A DNA stretch of 62,734 nucleotides from Chara braunii (Eukaryota > Streptophyta > Charophyceae > Charales > Characeae), in the NCBI GenBank assembly GCA_003427395.1, contig BFEA01000448.1, positions 779,613-842,346 on the forward strand, read 5' to 3'. The translations under genes were made by a program, and so were the position numbers. Below are positions 53,234 to 62,734 of the stretch, one piece after another. Position 1 is the stretch's first letter, and each line of letters starts with the position of its first letter. A model generated the notes under the pieces. That model saw only the letters and a list, made by a program, of their open reading frames with translations. It had not been told where the DNA came from and did not search any database.

Positions 53234-55220
53234 TCAGAATGGGGCAACTGAGTGAACATCTCTTTGATGGCATATGCACGTGTGATAATCGTGGTTTTTC
53301 GGATGAGGAAATTCAGTGCGGTTGATAAGATTCTTGATGCGGTCCTGAAAGGGCTGGAATAAGACGGCACAATTGGCTGCTTCTTTAGTTTGTCCTTTTA
53401 GCCCTCCATGTGGATTCCACTTGGCAATGCATTCGAGTTTCAGTTCGTCATACCTCATTTTTATGTCATGCAGGATAAGTTCTTCGCATTTATCAGACTT
53501 ATCATAGTTCGAATTGTCAAGGTGCATCAGCTTAAGATCTGCCTCATGCAGGACGGGGCATTCCACCCATGTTTCACTCGTATTTTGGTCGAGGGGAGAC
53601 AAAACCAGCCCATTAAGTGGGGAGGGTGACTGGCTGGGCACCACTGCGAATGATGGCTGTGATGCTACAGGTTCAGTTTCATCACCCTTAGTGTTGGATT
53701 TCACCCCAGCACTTGAGGATGGTGGGTACTGCGTTGCTGCAGGAGGGAGCCGTAGCACCTCCTCGGAAGCGGGGTTTCTCTTACACTGAGTTGCAGTGAT
53801 GATGGTAGAGGAACCCACTGCTCACGTTTTTGGGGGTGGCGACTTCTGTGTCACAAGTGAGTGCGACAATGCCACATCCGCAGAAGCAGCTTTGTCCTCT
53901 CCAAGTTTTTCGGTCTCGTGGCCTTACTCTGCCTCGTCTCCTGTTGGAGAGCCCCTTTAGGGCCAGTCGTGGTTTGTTTCTTACTCGATTTCTTTGCTTG
54001 GGAGGATTTCTTTGGGTGCTGTTTTGGGTGGTGAACTGCTGAGCTTGGCGGAGTCAGTTTTGGCTGTCCCTCCCCTTGCCATAGCCAATATGTCGGTTCC
54101 TGATTCTGCCCTTCTCTGAACAACCATCTTGCCAGGCTTGTGTCCTCTGCCACCCAGATACCAGGTAGGGACTGGTGAGGTTTGACTAGCCTGGTTAGTT
54201 ACATTCTGGGGGCGTTTGGACATGCCTTGTCGGTACATAGGTGGCCTCGGGACCTACAGGCCTAGCACCAGGGGTCCTGGGTGTGGCTGATGAAAACCAA
54301 GTAGCATTTTCCTTGGTAGGCATAAGTCCAGTCACCTGTCAGTGGGAAGGGTTTACTTTTGTCCCAGTCCAGAGCCACCAGCAGTGAGTCATCCCATTTT
54401 GGCATAAACTGAGGCAGGTCATGGGCATACCCTTTAAGCCGTGCCAGCTCTTGCAAGTCCGTTAAGATTGCCCCTTGGATGTTGAGGGGGGCAAATCGAA
54501 ATTCCACCCAAAAAATTTGTTTCATTATGAGCTCCCTCCTGTCATCCGCAGTTAGCGGAGATGTTGGGCGCCTGGGGGCCCATTAGCGGGGCCTCACCGG
54601 TGTGGATTTAAAGACAAGATTCTTTAGAGAGAGCAGCTTAGCCCGATGGGGGCATATAATGATATAACTGTGATCATCGATGCTCCTGCTGAGCATCCCT
54701 ACCAAGAAGTGGTTCGCCATGTCCTTCTCGGCCACTTTGATTGCTCACAACTTGTCATTTACCCATTTGAGCTTTTTGTTTGTGTGGACAGCACTCGCCT
54801 CTTTTGAGAACTCAAACTGCATTGCGCTGCTCGCAGAGACGGCCGTTTTGTTGGCCATTGCTGGAGCCATCCTCCTCCTGAAATTTCTTTTCGGGAGGCA
54901 AATGCAGTTTATATATGAAATGGGCTCTAGAGAGAGCATACTGTTGGCCGCTTTGCCCCCTGTCGAGGTAAGGGCAGCCATAACTGCTGGGGCTTGATCC
55001 TGTGTCCCAGTTGCGGGCAGTTGGGGTTGCCCCTGGATCCGAAGTTTCTCTGCCCATGCCTTGGGCCGGCGATCCACTCGAGGCAGTTGTTGTTGCCTAG
55101 CCCCCACACTGTGCGTCTGTTGGGCGCCTGCCAATTCGCAGCCAAAAGGCTGCGCTTAGTCCGGTTGTCTTTTTGTCGTTTTGTGGCAGTTTCCATTTCC
55201 GGCAATGTCGTAAACTCCAT
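53234..55220 (-). pseudogene. LINE ORF1 (DUF4283-like plus CCHC knuckle), decayed
   Basis: Minus strand, starting near 55220. One frame (55134 onward) runs through VAEKDMANHFLVGMLSRSID, stops at 54745 (TGA) and 54583 (TAA), and resumes as EFRFAPLNIQGAILTDLQEL then GYAHDLPQFMPKWDDSLLVA, the RNA-binding DUF4283-like region. It is followed by PLTGDWTYAYQGKCYLVF and a knuckle at about 54217-54267, C-x2-C-x4-H-x6-C, interrupted by TAG at 54262. Frameshifted downstream parts reach 53234 (EECILHDIK-like ELILHDIKMRYDELKLECIA). ORF2 is missing; the fragment ends at the inserted LINE tail. ORF1 proteins coat LINE RNA. Confidence 0.6.
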
Positions 55221-55585
55221 AGGAGGTCGGGCGGGGGCATTCTGGGGTGCCGAAATGAAATGGGAAGGGTGCGGTTGGCGGCAAGTCTAAGACCAGTAGC
55301 GGGCGAGCTTTAGGAGCGGGCGATCTAGTGTACCATGCGTAGGTCGCTGCTGTGCTGTCCCGGTCCACGTCCGGTGTTTCCGCTTTGGGAGGAAGGGTGA
55401 ACGAATAGCAGGTCAGGAGGGGACAAGAGGTGGTGTTTGTTTTCTTTTCTTTTTCGTTTTTGCAGTTTTTTAAACTTTTTTTTATGTTTTTTTTAATATT
55501 ATATCGTTTTGTGAAGTTTGTATTTTTGCTTATTTTGTAGTGAATGCAGCCCTTTCCGTTCTTGTAGATGCAGGTCGGGTAGGCA

Positions 55586-55589
<4 letters not shown>

Positions 55590-55632
<43 letters not shown>

Positions 55633-55639
55633 TGTTTTT

Positions 55640-55674
<35 letters not shown>

Positions 55675-55820
55675 CGACAGCTTTTTTTTTTAAAGGGCGA
55701 CGGCCTTGAGATATTATCATTGAGCTCACCGGCCCCATTAGTAGTTGGTTTTACTCATCAAGTTCCATCATCTGGATTCGAACACAGGTCTGTATTTCAA
55801 CAGTTCATGGGTGTACCACT

Positions 55821-55838
<18 letters not shown>
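55590..55838 (-). mobile_element. Probable tRNA-derived SINE (minus strand)
   Basis: On the minus strand the element starts near 55828 with CTCCAGTGGTACACC (A-box-like), then 31 bases later GTGTTCGAATCC (B box). A roughly 80-base body (TGAGTAAAACCAACTACTAA, GGGGCCGGTGAGCTC) ends in long A runs (plus-strand T at 55591-55673). This layout is that of a Pol III SINE. The cloverleaf stems are weak, so it is not called as a functional tRNA. Confidence 0.6.

Positions 55839-55853
<15 letters not shown>
55828..55853. repeat. Poly(T) tract upstream of the SINE head
   Basis: About 26 T bases on the plus strand, directly 5' of the minus-strand SINE head. It may be the poly(A) of another minus-strand copy into which the SINE inserted. 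Confidence 0.85.
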
Positions 55854-55854
<1 letters not shown>

Positions 55855-56337
55855 GCCTTTTCTGCGGCTGTGCCTACTGTGGCGAATGACCTTCCCTTTC
55901 TTAGGGACGTGGCCAGTGACATCAACACATGTGGCCTGGAAGACGTCTGTGTTTCGGCGGATTTCGGTCGCGTGTTGGTCCACATACAGGTCATTAACCT
56001 CAGGGTTATATGGTGGAGCTGTTGGGGATGGGGAAAGCGGGGGGGCATGGTATGGGTCATGTGCCATGCCATCATTCATAGCCGACGAATTTTTCTATTG
56101 TTGTGCAGAGTGCACGGGTACGTGAAAACGTGTCCGGATTCAGACGAAGAGTGTAAGCTGCATGGTTCTCGTTAGCATTCAAGGGGGCCAGTCGTGGCGG
56201 ACAGAGTTTTTTTTTTCGGCTTGGGAGGGTGAACAGCTCTGTGGAAACGGGTCCACGTTCGGGAGCTGTGTGCTGTGGCACACGTATGTGGAAATGTGTC
56301 AGCGTTCGGTAGCCTTGTGCTCTGGTAGTAGACAAGT

Positions 56338-57352
56338 TTTTGGTGGGGCGTTCGTTTCCTGCCCAGGGGGTGGGTCAGGGCAGTGCATGGTTTGGTTGTG
56401 TATGGGCGGTGGAGAGCGATGGAGGGGAAGCTATCGGAGAGAGGGTCAGCTATCCGAGAGAGGGTTAGCTATCGGAGAGAACGGTGCGAGCATCGGAGTG
56501 TTGTCGTGTGGTGGCCAGGGCAGTGCGTGGTGGGGGGGGATGGGGGGTTTGTTGCAGCTCGGCTACCAATGGCCAAGTTAGATCAGGCGGTCCTTTTCGG
56601 ATTGAAGAGGCAGGTTGCAGCATGCGCAAACCTTTGGCATGAGGAACTATACTTGGACACTGGACCCATTTTCCGTCTCGTGCTGCTCCCCCGCGATTAG
56701 AGCCTGTGGCCAGCCTGCTAGATGTGGGGGCTCGTATCACCATCCCTAGCAAGGTCTCCTGGGGTTTTATGTACATATAAATGATGTACATATACAAAGC
56801 TATATACATAGTAGTAATATGTATGTTCCTCCGTCTGCCAGAACTGTTTTTTTATTAGGACCCAGTGCCCAAGGCCAAAAATACAATGGTACAGGTTCCA
56901 GATTCAGGGGTCAGTAGGTTTTTGGTGGGGTGTTCGTTTCCTGCCCAGGGGGCGGGTCAGGGCAGTGCATAGTTTGGTTGTGTACGGGCCGTGGAGAGCG
57001 ATGGAGGGGAAGCTATTGGAGACATTCACAATGGCGGGCATGGAAGGGAAGATATCGGAGAGAGGGTTAGCTATCGGAGAGAACGGTGCGAGCATCGGAG
57101 TGTTGTCGTGTGGTGGCCGGGGCAGTGCGTGGTGGGGGGATATGGGGGGCTAGTTGCAGCTCGGCTACCAATGGCCAAGTTAGATCAGGCGGTCCTTTTC
57201 AGATTGAAGAGGCAGGTTGCAGCATGCGCAAACCTATGGCATGAGGAACTATACTTGGACGCTGGACCCATTTTCCGGCACGTGCTGCTCCCCGCGATTG
57301 GAGCCTGTGGCCAGCCTACTAGGTGTGGGGGCTTGTATCACCATCCCTAGCA
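56338..57352 (+). repeat. 0.4-kb duplication, copies at 56338 and 56921, each with a LINE tail
   Basis: TTTTGGTGGGGCGTTCGTTT begins at 56338 and its variant at 56921. Both copies continue through GATGGAGGGGAAGCTAT, GCCAAGTTAGATCAGGCGGT, GAGGAACTATACTTGGAC and the GTGCTGCTCCCC tail phrase, ending ACCATCCCTAGCAAGGTCTC (56734-56758; 57338-57358). The copies differ at few positions. Both are truncated LINE-like 3' ends in the same orientation. A T-rich tract follows the second. Confidence 0.85.
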
Positions 57353-57359
57353 AGGTCTC

Positions 57360-58990
57360 TTTTTTTTTTTCTTTTTTTTTTTAAGTCCAGGGTGTTGTAG
57401 AGGTCGGTTTCTGGACCCACGACAGGTACCTATCTACAGTCAGCAACTAATTTATGGGACCCAGACCATCCTATCTTGGAGGATCCCCCTCAGACAGACC
57501 CTACTGCAGGTTCCCCGACGATTTCCTCCACCAGAGTCTGTCTACTAACACCCCTCCTACCGGGACCACTACCTCCGAACCTGTTTTTGGTGACCCTGAT
57601 TTTCACTGCGCACCGAGTTTGGCCGAGCCGCGGCAGTTTCATCGAAGAAAGAAGAAGGGAAAAAAAAAGAAAAAGAAAAAGAAAAAAAAGAGACTTCCCG
57701 AACGCCTTGATAACCACCAGATACATTCTATGAGGTGCTTGTGTGACTGTGCCCTCAGTGAGGGCGTGTACGAGAAAAAACAGAGAAGCAACAAAAAAAA
57801 GAGAAGGAATCCCTTTTCCTGTGATTGAGGGCAGATACATGATGCTACAGCAGTGAGACAGTTACGTGCCACCCGTGAAAAATGCCCTGCCTGGCTGGCA
57901 GGGCACTACAAGGATTTCAAAACAAAAAGAAAAAGAAAAACGATCTGCAATCCCTTTTCCCACATGGTGGCCAGATACATTCGTCCAAGCACTGGTGTAA
58001 CTTCCACCCTCGTGAGGGCCTTTCCCGACATCCCTGGGGCCTGGACCCACTAGCACGGTATTCTACCACACCGTTCAGGATTTCGATCACGTGTGGCATC
58101 GAGTGACTCAGTACCGCCATCGAATAGATCTGATCTCGATGGCCTGGTAGTTTCCGAGCGGGGACTGTAAAGATGCCCACCTCCCGTCCAATGAGATGTG
58201 TCGAAAAAAAAACAAAACGGAACTGGACTAAGTTGGACATCATAGCTCGTGGCTTCGCGTGGGCGGGACGTCAGGATTTTACGGGCTTTAAAGGGGGGGG
58301 GTTGATTTCCAGACTTCGTTTTTTTTTTTTTTTTTTTTGGCTCTGAGAAATAGAACTTGAAATGTGAAATTCGAATATTGTGGAGCATCTGACGGGAACC
58401 CTTCCGCATCTGTCGGATGGCCTGCTAAAGGCATCATGAGATACATCGCGAGGAACATATCCCAATACCCGTTACTTGTTCATCCTCGTGAATGTGTTCG
58501 TGGACACATTTTATTGCCAAGGTACATCACTATGAAGACTTACGTGAAGGAGATCGTACCAATCCATGAATTCGGGTGCACAGCTGTTCTTCATAGTTTT
58601 ATGTGCTATTTCAATGCATTTTAAATCAGAAAAACGATCCAGTCACGCAAATAAAAATTCACTTTGTATTTTCCAGAAAACCATAAAACTGTGTCACACG
58701 TCGAAGAATACTTCGCTAGTGGGGACTCTTAGTTTTCTTCCTTTTTTTTTCTTCCTTTTCTTCTTTTTTTTTCGTCGGCCTCCAACCCTGCCCCGAGCCC
58801 CGTGTTTTCAGGAGTAGGCTACTAGATGGACTTTGTGTTTGCCTGGGAAAGGTAGTGGTATAGGTTCCCCACCAATATCCTCCAGCAGAGCTTGTCCCAA
58901 GCCAACCCTCCCCCAAAACGGGACCCCATCCCACCTCAGGTCCATGCCCCCCCCAAAGCAGAGCCTAAGAGATAGAGACCAGAGGAGAGA
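57360..58990. other. Unassigned sequence with A/T homopolymer tracts
   Basis: AAAGAAAAAG tracts at 57655-57692, a poly(T) at 58320-58338 and 58743-58772, and the hairpin TGCCCTGCC-TGGCT-GGCAGGGCA at about 57883-57906. Frames here are short and biased; none is supported as a gene. Confidence 0.45.
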
Positions 58991-58996
58991 GAAAGA

Positions 58997-59205
58997 AGAA
59001 GAAGAAGAAGAAGAAGAAGAAGAAGGTATGCACCAGCAAGACCAATGACAATTCCCCCTTCTCTCTCCACCTTCCTCCTCCTCCTCCACTTCGCCAATCT
59101 TATTCTTCTCCCAATAATAATAATAACAATGAGTGGATGAACCAGAATCAATATCCGAAGTTCCCTCTTACTGCTGACTCAACAACAACAACAACAACAA
59201 GTCCA
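58997..59205 (+). repeat. (GAA)n, (TCC)n, (AAT)n and (CAA)n simple repeats
   Basis: GAA run at about 58997-59025, TCC at about 59067-59090, AATAAT at 59115-59128 and CAACAA at 59178-59200. Followed by ACCATAGCTATGGC and GGCTATGGCGGA, words also seen in the compound repeats at 46.4 kb and 61.8 kb. Confidence 0.85.
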
Positions 59206-61410
59206 CCATAGCTATGGCTTCCCTCCTTCTGCCTCCTCTCACATGCAAAGGCTATGGCGGACTACTGAGGGCCCTGCCCTCCTGTCCAAAGGACAACCCA
59301 AAGCAGCTATGGTGCTGCGCTCCTGTCTAAAGGACAACCCAAAGCAGCTATGCCGCTGCTGACTGTTCCGCCATGCCTGACTCTGCTTCGAGCTTCCTTG
59401 GTGCGGCACTACCCCAACTGCGGCCTTCTGGATGCAGCGCCCAACAAGGTGGTGAAGACGGTGTCCACCATAGCCAGGTAGGTGCCTAACCACTCTCCTC
59501 CTTCGCCCCCCTTCTTCCTCCTCCTCAGGCTGGGATGCTCGCCATAGTCAGGCTGAGCCCCAGCTGCCCTTCACCTCCAAGCAGCGCTGTATCAGTCCAG
59601 CGCCGTGCTCCAGCCGCATGTCGCCAATCCTTGCATACCGCAAATGAGGAGGAGCTACTTGCTCCTCCGGAAGATATTGCGGCCTACTGGCCTCTTGGGC
59701 GGTGACTTCCTAAGCCGAGCGGCCTCCCAGCAACCGGTACCTCCTCCCTTTCGGAGGGAAACATCATTGCAGACTCTGCTATCCTCCAGACAGGCCCTAG
59801 ACCCGGTGTCGGGGCTGGTGGGTCCCGAATGAATTCCCGTCACTCGAGAACTTTGATTTGGCCGATTTGTGCACATCAGAGAAAATCGGGAGCAGTGACG
59901 AGACGCGGAAAAGACGGGCCGTCTGGGGAGAGCGGCCTATCGGGTAGAAAACGACGAGGGGAGCTGGCAAAAACAGGAGAGACGGCTACGAATACGCAAA
60001 TGCAGAAGACGCAGCTTGTGAACAGGGAAGTGTTGGGAGCAGTCGACGGAACCAAGTATCAGGAGGCCACGAAGAACCAAGTATCAGAAGACATCGGCGA
60101 AAGAGTCGACAATTGGACGACGAGGACGCCAGACGGACCAACGGAAAATAGGAACGTCACCCGGGGTGAAGCCGGAAAAGACGGGAGGAACTAAGATTAG
60201 CAGAAAAGCAGGAAAAAGTCGGGGCGTTGATGGAGAATCACTAACAAAATGAAAAGGAGCGGGGGTGACGCGAGAAATTCGGAAAGGACCTGGGATGCCC
60301 CAGAGGAGTTCTGAACTGAATGGGGTAGACGGTAAAAATAACCAAGTGGCGCCTGCGGACGGACCCATCTGGACTGTGGGTCAGGATGGGAAAAATACAC
60401 CTAGCGCCGGCGAGGGAGGCCGCGGGAAAAGTAGAGCAGTAGCGGCAAGGAGGCCCGGCTGGCAATCAGGAATGGTCGGGGCCAGCCGGGCCAAGAAAAA
60501 TAAAGTTTCAGGAGGGTCGCAAGGAAAAAGGGCTGCCAGGGGAAAATCGGAGTGATAGGGACCTAGACGGGGAGTAGCGGCGACCAAATGGAGCCCCTAG
60601 AGCCGTGGGGGTGCCCAGACTGCAGTCCGAGGCACAACGGCCATGTGCCGGCTGCAAAATCAGACTTTGGGTGGGGTCCAACAGCTAGAAAGTGAGAAAA
60701 TAGCTGTTGGACACTTGTCCCAACAGAAATAAAGGAGGAAGGAGAGAAAAGGGGGAGAAAAAGGAGGAAGAAGAGACAGAGAGGGATGAAAAGGTGGAGA
60801 AAAAAATGTCGCTAGGTTGGGACTGCAGCAGTAGTGACTGGCAGGTCTCAATGATGACCTCATCCCTCCAAGATTCTAGGAGGGCAGTCCGGATTGCAGA
60901 TTGGGGCATTATCTCTGCAATATCTAAGTTAAATCAGCAAAAATGCAGAAAAATGCTGATGTGAGTTGACCGGCTATTTCCTTGACCCTAGATCTGAGAT
61001 CAGATCTTGTGAAGGAGGAGATCTAGCCGTTTTTTGTGGGCTGACACAATATGGCTAGCTCCGGAATGAGGTGGCAACAAAATGGAGGGAAAACAAAGAA
61101 AGGGAAATGACAAAATTGAGAATTTGGCCCAAGGGTTGAACCAGATTCATCAGAAAGTTGAAAATTGAAGCAAAGACTTCAATTTTGGAGGTAGGGAGAC
61201 TTGAAAAGAGGCCGGAGCATTGTGGACCTTGGATCTCAGCCAGTTCCAAGGTTGAGATGGATGCCGCCACTTGAAAAATGCAACGGCGTACTCCAAAAGG
61301 GCCTAGATCTGGAAAAAGACAAGAAAAGAGCCTTTAGGCCTTCAAATTTCACCAAAGGCAGCATTTTGGGCATGGGTGCCCCAAAAAGACAGCAGCTTAG
61401 GAAGGAAAAA
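59206..61410. other. No gene recognised
   Basis: Frames at 59829-60194 and 60265-60555 (plus) are Gly/Lys/Arg-rich and lack domains; a purine-rich stretch runs at 60725-60810. An imperfect direct repeat GGACAACCCAAAGCAGCTAT occurs at 59293 and 59330. Possibly element-internal sequence. Confidence 0.45.
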
Positions 61411-61419
61411 AGGCCGAGG

Positions 61420-62089
61420 TAGGCCTATGAGTGGTCCGAAGTGGTACCAGCCACTTCGCATGTACCTGGCCAAAATAGGGCCCGGGTACCTCCAGAGAGG
61501 CCAAAACTTGAATTTTGGCCTTGGAGGTACCTCGGCCTACCAAGGGGGCACTTGGAGAGGCCTAGGGGCTAGGCGGTGCACTAGTTCCAACCTACATAAG
61601 TTGGGAGTGCTGCCCGCCACTCCCATTTGAGCATGAGAGGTGCCCATGCTGCCAGTTTGAGGTCGTGAGAGCACTAGTGAGAGTAGGGTAAGGAGGAGTG
61701 AGCCGGTGCTAGCCTTGAAGCTAGTTATGGTGTTTTGAGGGAGGAAGGAGGACTAGGAAGCTAGGGGAGGTGGTCCGCCATAGCCCTCAGGCTGTGAGGT
61801 AGAAGGAGAGGCTGGCTCGGGTCCCCTTAGCCCTTCTAGAGGGAAGGACTCCACGACCCTAGTAACAGGAGCTGGCCATAGACTGAGAGGACAAGTGGAA
61901 GAGGAAGAAGAAGGGAAGCCATATCCAAGGAACTAGAACCAAGCTTGGGACTTCATCACCAGGGAACTAGCAAGGAGGTGAGTGGAAAGAGGGGGAAACT
62001 TCCTCTTCTCTCTTCTTCTTCTTCTTCTTCTTCTTCTTCTCTTCATCCTTCCTCTTCTTCCTCCTCCTCTTTCTTCTTCTTCTTCTCCT

Positions 62090-62121
<32 letters not shown>

Positions 62122-62127
62122 TCCTAA
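61420..62127 (-). repeat. Compound repeat, copy B (opposite orientation to copy A)
   Basis: Read on the minus strand this matches 46024-46800 in order: a (GAA)n tract (plus-strand CTT at about 61995-62125), CACTCACCTC, CTATGGCGGACCACC, GGCAGCATGGGCAC, CTTATGTAGGTTGGAAC, CCGAGGTACC and ATTTTGGCCA. It joins directly to the 91-bp array at the window's right edge. Confidence 0.65.
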
Positions 62128-62139
62128 GCTTGGTGTGCA

Positions 62140-62734
62140 TTCGGACTTGATCTTTTCATGAGATTAGGGGTTAGGCATGTTGCGATTCATCTTGTGAGAC
62201 TTCCGTGAAGTTTCCCTGTGGGTAGATGCTCCCAAACTTGAGTTTTCACTGTTGTGAGTGCTTGTACATAATGCGATTCGTCTTGTGACACTTCCGTGAA
62301 GTTTCCACTTAGGTAGATGCTCCCAATCTTGAGTTTTCACTGTTGTAAGTGGTTGTACATGTTGCGATTCATCTTGTGATACTTCCGTGAAGTTTTCCCT
62401 TGGGTAGATGCTCCCAATCTTGAGTTTTCACTGTTGTGAGTGCTTGTACATGTTGCGATTCATCTTGTTAGACTTCCGTAAAGTTTCCTCGTGGGTAGAT
62501 GCTGCCAAACTTGAGTTTTCACTGTTGTGAGTGCTTGTACATGTTGTGATTCATCTTGTGACACTTCCGTTAAGTTTCCCCTTGGGTAGATGCTCCCAAA
62601 CTTGAGTTTTCACTGGTGTGAGTGCTTGTACATGTGGTGATTCAACTAGTGATGCTTCCGTGAAGTTTCCCCTTGGGTAGATGCTCCCAATCTTGAGTTT
62701 TCACTGTTGTGAGTGCTTGTACATGTTGCGATTC
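62140..62734 (-). repeat. 91-bp satellite array, at least six copies, continuing off the window
   Basis: GCGATTCATCTTGTGA-type starts at 62182, 62273, 62364, 62455, 62546, 62637 and 62728, exactly 91 apart. Each contains CTTCCGTGAAGTTTCCCC, GGTAGATGCTCCCAA and GAGTTTTCACTGTTGTGAGT. Its minus strand aligns in part with the 42.85-44.66 kb unit (GGAGCATCTACCCAA...AAACTTCAC against GGAACACTACCAAAT...GAACTTGAC). Confidence 0.95.

Noticed and set aside
55760-55838. Functional tRNA gene on the minus strand
   Set aside because: A/B-box-like words are present but acceptor and T stems do not pair well and a long A tail follows; a SINE head fits better.
55540-56175. 211-codon ORF across poly(T)
   Set aside because: Most of it is poly-Phe from homopolymers and the antisense of the SINE body.
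59829-60555. Two Gly/Lys-rich plus-strand ORFs
   Set aside because: Biased purine-rich composition, no domain, and an element-like environment; not enough for a gene call.

Overview
The window looks like repeat-dominated nuclear DNA from a streptophyte (green-lineage) eukaryote, most plausibly a charophyte alga such as Chara. The reasons are a Ty3/Gypsy element with a plant-type initiator-Met tRNA primer site and LTRs over 2 kb, L1-like LINE fragments with DUF4283/CCHC ORF1 and zf-RVT tails, a trihelix (Myb/SANT-like) protein fused to a second conserved domain, very many (CT)n tracts, and GT-AG exon boundaries. The species call is inference; no organelle, rRNA or bacterial signature was seen.

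Layout. 1-2745: (CT)n, a degenerate short tandem repeat and a LINE 3' end with poly(A). 2746-14945: one Ty3/Gypsy LTR retrotransposon with 2.15-2.4 kb LTRs. It is decayed by in-frame stops, lost catalytic residues and a broken integrase, and carries an extra acidic, low-complexity ORF after integrase. 15320-15829: a 510-bp TIR element packed with CTCTTGA motifs. 17.5-31.4 kb: the main host-like region. A 755-codon open frame (19251-21514) with an AT-hook ends exactly on a GTAAGA donor. A second acidic, coding-like segment (27135-27677) is flanked by AG and GTGAGT and joins it in phase, so together they suggest a spliced nuclear-protein gene with a 5.6-kb intron; weaker exon candidates follow to about 30.6 kb. 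This interval also holds several local tandem duplications and small fold-backs.

31.5-41.3 kb: (CT)n-driven tandem repeats, LINE tails, a PIF/Harbinger-like transposase C-terminus (+) and a broken trihelix gene (-). The trihelix locus contains an exact 19-bp Tn5 mosaic end (38249-38267) between two near-identical but diverged segments, which is a sequencing-library/assembly chimera rather than biology. Single N bases occur at 31798, 41263 and 41312.

42.2-48.7 kb: a compound of successive tandem families (89, 35, 91, 92 and about 170 bp), then (GAA)n, a unique-looking segment and a 62-bp array. The right end (61.4-62.73 kb) carries a colinear, diverged copy in opposite orientation, again with a 91-bp array running off the window. 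Between them lie an unrecognised minus-strand ORF with one stop, 490-bp repeats, a LINE tail abutting a minus-strand LINE ORF1, a probable tRNA-derived SINE and a 0.58-kb duplication carrying LINE tails. Apart from the AT-hook gene, nearly everything recognisable is mobile-element debris or satellite DNA.
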